From DASVWZ01 sp963708575 (GTDB taxonomy: Bacteria > Acidobacteriota > Terriglobia > Terriglobales > Acidobacteriaceae), in NCBI GenBank assembly GCA_963708575.1, contig CAVPTB010000007.1:620001-684000 (forward strand): a stretch of DNA of 64,000 nucleotides. The letters are read 5' to 3'. Below, piece by piece: positions 35,910 through 43,866 of the stretch. Within the stretch, counting starts at the first letter, position 1. Every line of letters starts with the position of its first letter. The position numbers and the translations under genes were made by a program. Under the pieces are notes generated by a model. It saw only the letters and a list, made by a program, of their open reading frames with translations, was not told the origin of the DNA and ran no database searches.

Positions 35910-36572
35910 GTGGCCGAAGAAACCAAGTCGCCAACGCCCCCACCGGGCGGAGTGAACAAGGCCCCCGCGGCACCGTCCGCTCCCGCCGCTGGCACCTCTG
36001 TTCCTCCCAAACCCGCCCCGTCTGCGACTCCTGCAAAGCCCGCCGCCCCGGCGAAGCTGGCCGGTCCCACGCCGCTTCCCTGGGAATCCCCGCTCGTGGC
36101 GAAATTCAAGGCGCAATACGGCTCCGGCGTTAGCGAAGCGAACACCTACCTTGGACAAAACTATCTGGTGCTCGACGCCTCGATCGTCATGGGCGTCTTG
36201 CAATCTCTGCGCGACGAAGAAGCATTCGATTACTGTGTCGACCTGACTGCCGTTCACTATCCCAAGCGGGATAAGCAATTCGAATTGATCTGGATTCTTT
36301 ACTCCTTCATTCGCAACGAGCGCATGCGCGTCAAGACATCGATCGCCGACGGAGAATCGTTTCCCAGTTCAGTTTCCATCTGGCCGACCACCAACTGGCT
36401 GGAGCGTGAAGTGTTCGATATGTTCGGGATCCGTTTCGAAGGGCACCCCGACTTGAAGCGCATTCTGCTGCCCGACGGTTGGAAAGGGCACCCCCTGCGC
36501 AAGGATCACGGCCTTACCCAGCAGGATCAGGAGTGGGTGCAGATCAATCTCGGAATCGAGAGTGGCCAATGA
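35910..36572 (+). CDS. nuoC: NADH-quinone oxidoreductase subunit C
   Basis: A 220-residue peripheral-arm subunit. A proline/alanine-rich extension of about 50 residues precedes the 30-kDa subunit domain. The signature REVFDMFGIRFEGHPDLKRI and GWKGHPLRKD are complete. The start codon is GTG. It ends 10 bases before the nuoD start. NuoC and NuoD are separate here, not fused. Confidence 0.94.
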   Translation: MAEETKSPTPPPGGVNKAPAAPSAPAAGTSVPPKPAPSATPAKPAAPAKLAGPTPLPWESPLVAKFKAQYGSGVSEANTYLGQNYLVLDASIVMGVLQSLRDEEAFDYCVDLTAVHYPKRDKQFELIWILYSFIRNERMRVKTSIADGESFPSSVSIWPTTNWLEREVFDMFGIRFEGHPDLKRILLPDGWKGHPLRKDHGLTQQDQEWVQINLGIESGQ

Positions 36573-36582
36573 GGAAAGGTCA

Positions 36583-37737
36583 ATGACAGACCCGACGACC
36601 TATCTCTCTCATCTGGAACTCGGCCAACCCGACAAGACTTACCTCGATACCAACGAACTCATCATCAACATGGGGCCGCAGCATCCTGCCACCCACGGCG
36701 TACTGCGCGTCATCCTGAAACTCGACGGCGAAAAGGTTCTCGGCACCGAGTGTGTGATCGGTTACCTGCACCGCGGCGTTGAAAAGATCGCGGAAAACCG
36801 TACCTACGTTCAGTTCAATCCCTACGTCGATCGCATGGACTACGTGGCAGCGGTCTCGAACGGCTTGGGATATTGCGAAGCAGTCGAAAAACTGCAGAAC
36901 GTCGAGGCTCCGCCCCGCGCCCGATACATCCGCGTGATTCTGACGGAACTGAATCGCCTCGCCAGCCACATGGTTTGGCTCGGCACCCATGCCCTCGACA
37001 TCGGCGCCATGACGCCACTCTTTTACACCTTCCGCGACCGCGAAGAGATCCTGAAAATCTTCGAGAAATATTGCGGCGCTCGTTTGACTACCCACGCCTT
37101 CCGTATCGGCGGCCTCCAGTACGAAGCCTACGAAGGCTTCGAGCAGGATGTGAAAGACTTCTTGGACCACGTGCCCGCCAAGATCGACGAATACGAAGAA
37201 CTCCTCACCACCAACCGTATCTGGGTCGACCGCACCAAGAACGTAGGCAAAATCTCTGGCGCGGATTGCATCGCCTTGGGCGTTACCGGTCCCGTCTTAA
37301 GAGCGAGCGGCGTCAAGTGGGACATTCGCAAAGCAATGCCTTATTCGGGATACAACGAGTTCGATTTCGACGTTCCCATTGGCGCGAACGGCGACACCTA
37401 CGACCGGTACATTGTGCGTATGCAGGAGATGCGGCAATCCCTGCGGATCATTCGCCAGGCGGTCGAGCGAATTCCGGAAGGCCCGATCATGGCCAAGGTT
37501 CCCAAGGTCCTCAAGCCGCCCGTCGGCGAGATCTACCACTCGATCGAGGCACCCAAGGGCGAACTGGGATATTTCATCGTCAGCGATGGCACCATCAAGC
37601 CCTATCGCGTCCGGGTGCGTCCCCCGTCATTCGTCAATCTGCAAGCGCTCGATCTGATGGTGCGCGGACAACTCGTCGCCGACGTCATCGCGGTGATCGG
37701 TACCATCGACATCGTTCTGGGTGAGGTGGATCGCTGA
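36583..37737 (+). CDS. nuoD: NADH-quinone oxidoreductase subunit D
   Basis: A 384-residue 49-kDa subunit that forms the quinone-binding cavity with NuoB. It shows MGPQHPATHGVLRVILKLDGE with the conserved quinone-site histidine and the C-terminal DIVLGEVDR that corresponds to the hydrogenase large-subunit end. AGGAAAGG before ATG 36583 decides the start over a GTG at 36562. The stop overlaps the nuoH start by one base. Its physical partner NuoB is not in this window. Confidence 0.96.
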   Translation: MTDPTTYLSHLELGQPDKTYLDTNELIINMGPQHPATHGVLRVILKLDGEKVLGTECVIGYLHRGVEKIAENRTYVQFNPYVDRMDYVAAVSNGLGYCEAVEKLQNVEAPPRARYIRVILTELNRLASHMVWLGTHALDIGAMTPLFYTFRDREEILKIFEKYCGARLTTHAFRIGGLQYEAYEGFEQDVKDFLDHVPAKIDEYEELLTTNRIWVDRTKNVGKISGADCIALGVTGPVLRASGVKWDIRKAMPYSGYNEFDFDVPIGANGDTYDRYIVRMQEMRQSLRIIRQAVERIPEGPIMAKVPKVLKPPVGEIYHSIEAPKGELGYFIVSDGTIKPYRVRVRPPSFVNLQALDLMVRGQLVADVIAVIGTIDIVLGEVDR

Positions 37738-39017
37738 TGCTCGACTACGTCACCTCCTATCTCAGTAGCAACGTCACACCGGGGCAGGCCGGGAATCTCT
37801 TCTGGGTAATCGTTTATGTGCTGGTCGTATTCGGTGGCGTATCCGTTACCGTGATGGCCATGAACTGGCTCGAGCGCAAGGCGCTCGCCCATTTTCAAAT
37901 CCGATTGGGACCCATGCGCGTAGGTCCACACGGATTGATGCAGCCCTTCGCCGATGCCTTGAAGCTCTTTACCAAAGAGGACATCATCCCGGCGGCCGCC
38001 GACAAGTTCGTGTTCTGGATCGCGCCTCTCATCATTCTCTGCGCCTCGTTCACCGTTTACATCGTCGTGCCGTTCGGCCCGACCCATGCCATCACTGACT
38101 CGAACATCGGAATCCTCTTTATGCTCGGTGTCTCTTCGCTCAGCGTACTGGGAATCGTGATGGCCGGATGGGCTTCGAACTCACACTACCCGCTGATCGG
38201 CGCACTCCGCTCCAGCGCTCAAATGGTTTCCTACGAAGTAGCGATGGGCATGGCGGTGGTTTCGGCGATCCTGATGACTAGCCTCCACGGCCTGGGAATG
38301 TTCGGAGTCGGCACCGGGACATCTGGCACCGGAACGCTGAGCATGATCGGCATCGTCCGTGCCCAGCAGGAGCAGCACGTCTGGTTCGTCTTCAAATTTT
38401 TTCCGCTCGGTTTCATCGCCTTCGCGATTTTCGCCATCGCCATGATCGCCGAAACAAACCGCGCTCCGTTCGATCTACCCGAAGCCGAGTCCGAACTGAC
38501 AGCAGGCTTCCACACCGAATACAGCGGGCTGCGCTGGTCACTCTTCATGCTTGGCGAATATGCCGCGATGATTGCCGTGTCGTCGATCGCCGTGAGCCTA
38601 TGGCTCGGCGGATGGCTCAGGCCCTTCCCCAACCTGCTGACTGGTTCGGTGGCTGACCTTTTCTTCTCAGTGTTTCCTGGCGTCACATTCCTCGCGCTCG
38701 CCGGTTTCTGCTTCCTCGGAGTCGTCCGCATGCCAAAGCACCCCTACTTCCGGGTGCAAACCATCGGCCTCGCGGTATTCGGCGCGCTGCTCGCGCTGAT
38801 TGGACTGATCCTCTTTCTTCCGCCGGTCAGCAGCCGCATCCAGGACATTTACTGGTTCATCGCCAAAGTCGCGGTATTTATGTATATGTACATCTGGTAT
38901 CGAGCCACGTTTCCGCGCTTCCGATTCGACCAATTAATGAAAGTTGGATGGAAAGTGCTACTGCCGATCGCAATTGGCGTGCTCGTACTGACCGCTGTGC
39001 TGGGGGTGTTGCTCTAA
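37737..39017 (+). CDS. nuoH: NADH-quinone oxidoreductase subunit H
   Basis: A 426-residue membrane subunit that closes the quinone channel. Signature loops MNWLERKALAHFQIRLGPMR and ETNRAPFDLPEAESELTAG are present, with about nine membrane helices. It is roughly 100 residues longer than E. coli NuoH; extra length lies in the loop around 180-205 (GVGTGTSGTGTLSM) and at the C-terminal helix. The stop overlaps the nuoJ start by one base. Confidence 0.95.
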   Translation: MLDYVTSYLSSNVTPGQAGNLFWVIVYVLVVFGGVSVTVMAMNWLERKALAHFQIRLGPMRVGPHGLMQPFADALKLFTKEDIIPAAADKFVFWIAPLIILCASFTVYIVVPFGPTHAITDSNIGILFMLGVSSLSVLGIVMAGWASNSHYPLIGALRSSAQMVSYEVAMGMAVVSAILMTSLHGLGMFGVGTGTSGTGTLSMIGIVRAQQEQHVWFVFKFFPLGFIAFAIFAIAMIAETNRAPFDLPEAESELTAGFHTEYSGLRWSLFMLGEYAAMIAVSSIAVSLWLGGWLRPFPNLLTGSVADLFFSVFPGVTFLALAGFCFLGVVRMPKHPYFRVQTIGLAVFGALLALIGLILFLPPVSSRIQDIYWFIAKVAVFMYMYIWYRATFPRFRFDQLMKVGWKVLLPIAIGVLVLTAVLGVLL

Positions 39018-39526
39018 TGCAGCCCGTTGCCACAACTTTTTTCTTCTACCTGCTATCCGGAGTGACGCTCGTCAGCGGCATCCTGGTGGTCACGCGGAAG
39101 AATCCCGTGCACTCGGCCCTGGCGCTGATTCTTGCCCTGCTATCGCAGGCGGGCCTCTACCTGATGCTCTACGCCCCCTTCGTGGCTGGCGTTCAGATCA
39201 TCCTCTACGCCGGCGGAATCATGGTGCTGTTTCTGTTCGTGATCATGCTGGTGAACCTCGAACGCGCCAGAAGAGAAGAGCAGTTCAACAAGCAGTGGCT
39301 CGCTGGCACGATTGCCGCAGCCGCGCTGGGATTCCTCTTCATCACGGTGTACCTGCGAGGCCAAAATTTAATGCCGGAGCACGTTCGTCCGGCGCTCGAA
39401 AGCAATAACACTCAGGAAATAGGAACGCTGCTGTACGGGCAATACATGTTCACCTTCGAGATCGCTTCCTTGTTGTTGCTGGTGGCAATCATCGGGGCGG
39501 TATTAATGGCAAAGAAGAGAATTTAA
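39017..39526 (+). CDS. nuoJ: NADH-quinone oxidoreductase subunit J
   Basis: A 169-residue membrane subunit with five predicted helices, including the pi-bulge helix region VQIILYAGGIMVLFLFVIML that is diagnostic. The TAATG junction couples it to nuoH. In most operons nuoI lies between nuoH and nuoJ; here it is absent. The frame is open upstream to 38948 inside nuoH, without relevance. Confidence 0.94.
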   Translation: MQPVATTFFFYLLSGVTLVSGILVVTRKNPVHSALALILALLSQAGLYLMLYAPFVAGVQIILYAGGIMVLFLFVIMLVNLERARREEQFNKQWLAGTIAAAALGFLFITVYLRGQNLMPEHVRPALESNNTQEIGTLLYGQYMFTFEIASLLLLVAIIGAVLMAKKRI

Positions 39527-39578
39527 CTGCTGTTCCCGATTGTTTTGATTTTGGCTGAACTGAGGCCTGAAAGCGTTT

Positions 39579-39884
39579 ATGGCACCGATCACAACACTGC
39601 ACTACCTGGTTGTCGCCGCCGCCCTCTTCATTCTGGGCGTGGTCGGCGTCCTGACGCGACGAAACGTCGTCATCGTGCTGATGTCGATTGAACTGATCCT
39701 CAACGCCGTGAACCTCAATCTGGTCGCGTTTTCGCGCCTCTGGGGATTGCACGGACAGGTGTTCGCGATTTTCGTCACCACCGATGCTGCCGCTGAAGCG
39801 GCTGTAGGATTGGGCATTCTCATCGCCTTCTTCCGCAACCGTGAAACCGTCAACATCGACGAAGTGGATTTATTGAAGTGGTAG
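39579..39884 (+). CDS. nuoK: NADH-quinone oxidoreductase subunit K
   Basis: A 101-residue, three-helix membrane subunit. The conserved glutamates are in LMSIELILNAVNLNLVAF and in AAEAAVGLGILIAFFRNR. Length and sequence are standard. It follows nuoJ by 52 bases and is followed by a repeat-like intergenic segment before nuoL. Confidence 0.95.
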   Translation: MAPITTLHYLVVAAALFILGVVGVLTRRNVVIVLMSIELILNAVNLNLVAFSRLWGLHGQVFAIFVTTDAAAEAAVGLGILIAFFRNRETVNIDEVDLLKW

Positions 39885-39886
39885 GA

Positions 39887-39966
39887 AGTGAGCACTCAGC
39901 AATCAGCGCTCAGCATTTAGCAGGCTGAGCGCGAAGTACCGGTGTTCTGGCTGATAGCTGACGGCT
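39887..39966. repeat. REP-like intergenic repeat with inverted arms
   Basis: Between nuoK and nuoL lies a run of related units (GCACTCAGC, GCGCTCAGC, GCTGAGCGC, GCTGATAGCTGACGGCTG). GCGCTCAGC (39906-39914) and GCTGAGCGC (39924-39932) form a perfect 9-base inverted repeat with a 9-base loop. The segment resembles the phrase-like repeats scattered between genes in some acidobacteria; copy number must be checked genome-wide. Confidence 0.6.
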
Positions 39967-39984
39967 GAAAGCTCAGTTGAAATT

Positions 39985-42135
39985 ATGCTCTTTCTCTCAC
40001 ACATCTGGCTGATCCCGCTCCTGCCCGCCTTCGGCGCAGTGCTGATGTTCTTTTTCGGACGCAAGTTCCAGAAATCCACGGTCAGCGCGGTGTGTGTCGG
40101 GGTAATTGTCATCGCATTCCTGTTCTCTTGCGTAGCCGTCTGGCAGTATGCCGATTACTCCAAGACCAATCCCGGCAAGCCCTATCAAACCATCATCTAT
40201 ACCTGGCTCGGCACGGACACGGGTCAGATGAACTACCTCAAGCATGACGGCGTGCCCGCTTCCTTTCAGGCCGATGCTGGATTCCTTCTCGATCCGCTCT
40301 CGGCTATCTGGCTGCTCTTCGTCACCGGCGTCGGCATGCTCATCCACATTTATTCCATGGGATACATGGCGCATGAAGGCGGATACTACCGCTTCTTTGG
40401 ATACCTGAACCTCTTCATGTTCTCCATGCTCACGCTGGTGCTGGCCAATAACTACGTCTTGATGTTCGTCGGATGGGAAGGCGTCGGCCTCTGTTCCTAC
40501 TTGTTGATCGGTTTCTACTTTCAGCGCCATTCCGCCAGCAGCGCTGCCAACAAAGCATTCATCGTCAACCGCATCGGTGATGCCGGATTCCTGCTGGGAA
40601 TGTTCACCATTGCCTGGTATTTCGGCTCGCTTCGCTTTACCGATGTCACCAACCTCGCTCGCAGCGGTCACTTCGCCATCGGAGACCCCATCATCACGGC
40701 CGCCACTCTGCTGCTGTTTGTCGGAGCCTGTGGCAAGTCTGCGCAGTTGCCTCTCTACATCTGGCTGCCGGACGCGATGGAAGGCCCAACCCCTGTCTCC
40801 GCCCTGATCCATGCTGCCACCATGGTGACAGCTGGCGTGTACATGGTCGCGCGCTCCAATGCACTCTTCGTGCTGGCGCCTACATCCATGAAGACGGTCG
40901 CCATCGTTGGTGGCCTGACCGCTATCTTCGCCGCCTCGATTGGACTCGTGCAGAACGACATTAAGCGGGTGCTGGCCTATTCGACCGTCTCCCAGCTCGG
41001 CTACATGTTCCTGGCGCTGGGCGTCGGAGCTTTTACCGCCGGCGTCTTCCACGTTTTTACCCACGCATTCTTTAAGGCGCTGTTGTTCCTCGGATCAGGT
41101 TCCGTGATCCACGCCATGAGCGGCGAGCAGGACATGCGCAACATGGGAGACCTGCACAAACGCATCCCCATTACCCACTGGACCATGTTCATCGCCACAT
41201 TCGCCATCGCCGGTATTCCGCCTTTCGCCGGGTTTTTCTCCAAGGATGAAATCCTTTGGCAGGCATGGACCTCAGAAGGTGGTGCCTATCGCTGGCTATG
41301 GCTGATTGGTTTCTTTACCGCGTTGATGACCGCGTTCTACATGTTCCGATTGATGTTCCTGACTTTCCATGGCCGCCCGCGAATGAGCCCCGAAGCCGAG
41401 CATCACATTCATGAATCGCCAAAATCGATGACGATGCCTCTCATCGCTCTCGCAATCATGTCGGTGGTGGCTGGATTCCTCGGCTTCCCCAAGAGCGTGG
41501 CGCGCGTATTCGGAATCCACGGGCAGACCAATCGTTTCGAGACATTCCTCGAGCCTGTGTTCGCCCGCGAGGCCCCAGTGTTTCAGGCAGAAGGGAAATC
41601 TGCGCAGTTGGCCGCCGGGACTAAAGAAGAGGAGCAAACCAACCCGCTGGAATACGCGCTCATGGCGCTTTCCGTCGGGGCAGCCGTCGTGGGATGGGGC
41701 TTCGCCTGGAATGCCTACCGCGCCGCCGGCAAGGGCTACGTCGAGCCCCTGGAAGCCAAAGCTCCAGCTCTGCACGAGGTGCTCTATCACAAGTATTACG
41801 TCGATGAGGCTTACGACTACGCTATCACTGGGCGCCGCACTGTCAAAGGCCATCGCCTTGGCGTGATGGGTCTCGGCGAAGCGTCCTCCTGGATCGACTC
41901 TCACATTATCGACGGCACCGTGAATGGCGCAGGCTGGATGACTCGAGCCTTCGGCACGCTTTCGAACCTCTGGGATAAGTGGATCATCGACGGCTTGCTG
42001 GTAAATGGCGTGGCAACGTTATCGCGCCTGCTGTCCTATCCCATGCGCATGCTGCAATGGGGACTGGTCCAGTGGTACGCGCTGGTGATGGTAGTTGGTT
42101 TGACTGGGTTCGTGGCGTATTACGCGTTAAGGTAG
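39985..42135 (+). CDS. nuoL: NADH-quinone oxidoreductase subunit L
   Basis: A 716-residue antiporter-like subunit at the tip of the membrane arm. The conserved glutamate is in GWEGVGLCSYLLIGFYF and the proton-channel lysines are in ACGKSAQLPLYIWLPDAMEG and QNDIKRVLAYSTVSQLGYM. The long amphipathic C-terminal helix that spans the arm is represented by residues beyond about 600, ending in two membrane segments. About 16 membrane helices in total. Intact over its whole length, unlike nuoM behind it. Confidence 0.96.
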   Translation: MLFLSHIWLIPLLPAFGAVLMFFFGRKFQKSTVSAVCVGVIVIAFLFSCVAVWQYADYSKTNPGKPYQTIIYTWLGTDTGQMNYLKHDGVPASFQADAGFLLDPLSAIWLLFVTGVGMLIHIYSMGYMAHEGGYYRFFGYLNLFMFSMLTLVLANNYVLMFVGWEGVGLCSYLLIGFYFQRHSASSAANKAFIVNRIGDAGFLLGMFTIAWYFGSLRFTDVTNLARSGHFAIGDPIITAATLLLFVGACGKSAQLPLYIWLPDAMEGPTPVSALIHAATMVTAGVYMVARSNALFVLAPTSMKTVAIVGGLTAIFAASIGLVQNDIKRVLAYSTVSQLGYMFLALGVGAFTAGVFHVFTHAFFKALLFLGSGSVIHAMSGEQDMRNMGDLHKRIPITHWTMFIATFAIAGIPPFAGFFSKDEILWQAWTSEGGAYRWLWLIGFFTALMTAFYMFRLMFLTFHGRPRMSPEAEHHIHESPKSMTMPLIALAIMSVVAGFLGFPKSVARVFGIHGQTNRFETFLEPVFAREAPVFQAEGKSAQLAAGTKEEEQTNPLEYALMALSVGAAVVGWGFAWNAYRAAGKGYVEPLEAKAPALHEVLYHKYYVDEAYDYAITGRRTVKGHRLGVMGLGEASSWIDSHIIDGTVNGAGWMTRAFGTLSNLWDKWIIDGLLVNGVATLSRLLSYPMRMLQWGLVQWYALVMVVGLTGFVAYYALR

Positions 42136-42191
42136 CGCGGCGTATAACGCTTTTGCGGGTCGCCCGCGCGGCGGCGCTACAAGTGAAATTT

Positions 42192-43571
42192 ATGCAGAAT
42201 CATATTCTCTCGGTCATCTTATTCATGCCGCTCCTCGGAGCGCTCTTCCTGATCTTCGTCCCTAAAGACAACAAGAACGCCATCCGCTGGATCGCGAACC
42301 TGTTCTCATTGGCCGGACTGCTGGTATCCATCCCTCTTGTTCCCTGGTTCTGGCAGCAACGCTTCGACGCGGGTTTCAAGTTCGTCGAAGGTACGCCCAA
42401 TAACTGGATCCCTTCCATCGGCGCAGGCTACCTTCTCGGTATCGACGGCATTTCCTTTCTGCTGATCATGCTGACCACGCTCCTGGGATGGATTTCCATC
42501 CTCTCTTCCTGGACGGCCATCGAGAACCGCGTCAAGGAGTACTACATCTGGTTTCTGGTGCTGCAGACCGGCATGCTTGGCGTCTTTATGGCGCTGGATT
42601 TCTTTCTGTTCTTCGTCTTCTGGGAAGCCATGTTGGTCCCGATGTATCTGCTCATTGGAATCTGGGGCGGCCCGCGCAAACTTTACGCCGCCATCAAATT
42701 CTTCCTGTACACCCTGTTCGGCTCCGTGCTGATGCTGCTGTCAGTGCTATTCCTTTACTTCTACAATTTCCGCCAAACCGGCCAATACACCTTTAGCATT
42801 CAGTCGCTTTACATAACTGCGCCGCGCATCTTCCACGATCCCGCATATGGCCCAACCTTTGCCATTCTGCTGTTCCTGGCATTCTTCCTGGCCTTCGCTA
42901 TCAAGGTGCCGATGTTCCCGTTCCACACCTGGCTGCCTGACGCCCACGTGGAAGCGCCCACCGCGGGCTCTGTGATCCTGGCCGGAGTCCTGTTGAAGAT
43001 GGGAACGTACGGCTTCATACGCTTCGCACTGCCGTTCTTTCCCGACGTCCTGATGCACACCAAAGTTCGTGGCTGGATGATTGCCCTGTCCATCATCGGC
43101 ATTATCTACGGTGCACTCGTGTCGCTCATGCAGAAAGACATGAAGAAGCTGGTCGCGTACTCATCCGTCAGCCATCTTGGGTTTCTGCACTCTGGGAATT
43201 TTCGCATTGAATCCTGCCGGACTCAGCGGTTCGGTCCTTCAGCAAGTGAATCACGGCATCTCGACTGGCGCATTGTTCCTGATCGTAGGCATTCTCTACG
43301 AGCGCCGTCACACTCGCGAAATTGCCGAGTATGGCGGCATCTCCAACGTCATGCCGCTGTACGCCACCATCACCATGATCATGTTCCTGTCGTCGATGGG
43401 ACTGCCGCTGTTGAACGGTTTCGTCGGCGAGTTCACCATCCTGCAGGGCACTTTCATGGAGAACTGGCGTTGGGCCGCGTGGGCGATTCCCGGCGTGATT
43501 CTGGCCGCTGCGTACCTGCTCTGGCTCTACCAGCGGGTCTTCTTCGGTCCTGTCACCAATCCCAAGAATGA
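42192..43571 (+). CDS. nuoM: NuoM, N-terminal fragment ended by a frameshift
   Basis: This frame starts at ATG 42192 and encodes residues 1 to about 330 of the antiporter-like subunit M, through YGALVSLMQKDMKKLVAYSS and VSHLGF. Earlier landmarks are FWEAMLVPMYLLIGIWGG and PFHTWLPDAHVEAPTAGSVI. After base 43184 the translation becomes an Arg/His-rich nonsense run up to the stop at 43571, while the proper sequence continues in the +1 frame. A single extra base in GGGTTT at 43179-43184 explains it. See the C-terminal fragment for the rest. Confidence 0.85.
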   Translation: MQNHILSVILFMPLLGALFLIFVPKDNKNAIRWIANLFSLAGLLVSIPLVPWFWQQRFDAGFKFVEGTPNNWIPSIGAGYLLGIDGISFLLIMLTTLLGWISILSSWTAIENRVKEYYIWFLVLQTGMLGVFMALDFFLFFVFWEAMLVPMYLLIGIWGGPRKLYAAIKFFLYTLFGSVLMLLSVLFLYFYNFRQTGQYTFSIQSLYITAPRIFHDPAYGPTFAILLFLAFFLAFAIKVPMFPFHTWLPDAHVEAPTAGSVILAGVLLKMGTYGFIRFALPFFPDVLMHTKVRGWMIALSIIGIIYGALVSLMQKDMKKLVAYSSVSHLGFLHSGNFRIESCRTQRFGPSASESRHLDWRIVPDRRHSLRAPSHSRNCRVWRHLQRHAAVRHHHHDHVPVVDGTAAVERFRRRVHHPAGHFHGELALGRVGDSRRDSGRCVPALALPAGLLRSCHQSQE

Positions 43572-43866
43572 AAAGCTGCATGATCTGACGCCGCGGGAGA
43601 TATTGACCTTCGCCCCGCTCATCATCGTCGCCCTCTGGATCGGCCTCTATCCCAAGCCGTTCTTTCAAATCCTGCAGCAACCGGTGAATCAATTGGTGAT
43701 GACGATACGCCCGGATTACCCAATCGGCGGCGTCACCGCGGTGAACGCGGCAATCCCTGTAGTACAAACGCCGGCAGCAGTTTCGACTGCGATCCGGGTA
43801 GCGCCGGCAAACGTCCGGAGGGAATCGCTAAGTGCTCGTCACCCAACAATTCTTTACCGGCACTGA
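43177..43866 (+). CDS. nuoM: NuoM, C-terminal fragment in the shifted frame
   Basis: This frame continues NuoM from LGFCTLGIFALNPAGLSGSV, through the conserved QQVNHGISTGALFLIVGILY and SSMGLPLLNGFVGEFTILQG, to the C-terminal helices (about 225 residues). The nominal TTG at 43177 has no ribosome site, so this part would not be made alone. The last 35 bases overlap the nuoN start. Joined with 42192-43184 it gives a NuoM of roughly 557 residues. Confidence 0.85.
   Translation: MGFCTLGIFALNPAGLSGSVLQQVNHGISTGALFLIVGILYERRHTREIAEYGGISNVMPLYATITMIMFLSSMGLPLLNGFVGEFTILQGTFMENWRWAAWAIPGVILAAAYLLWLYQRVFFGPVTNPKNEKLHDLTPREILTFAPLIIVALWIGLYPKPFFQILQQPVNQLVMTIRPDYPIGGVTAVNAAIPVVQTPAAVSTAIRVAPANVRRESLSARHPTILYRH

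Noticed and set aside
36873..37724. 283-residue frame within nuoD
   Set aside because: It is an Arg-rich shadow frame of nuoD.
43185..43571. Arg/His-rich C-terminus of the first nuoM frame
   Set aside because: This is the out-of-frame reading of conserved NuoM sequence, not a true protein part.
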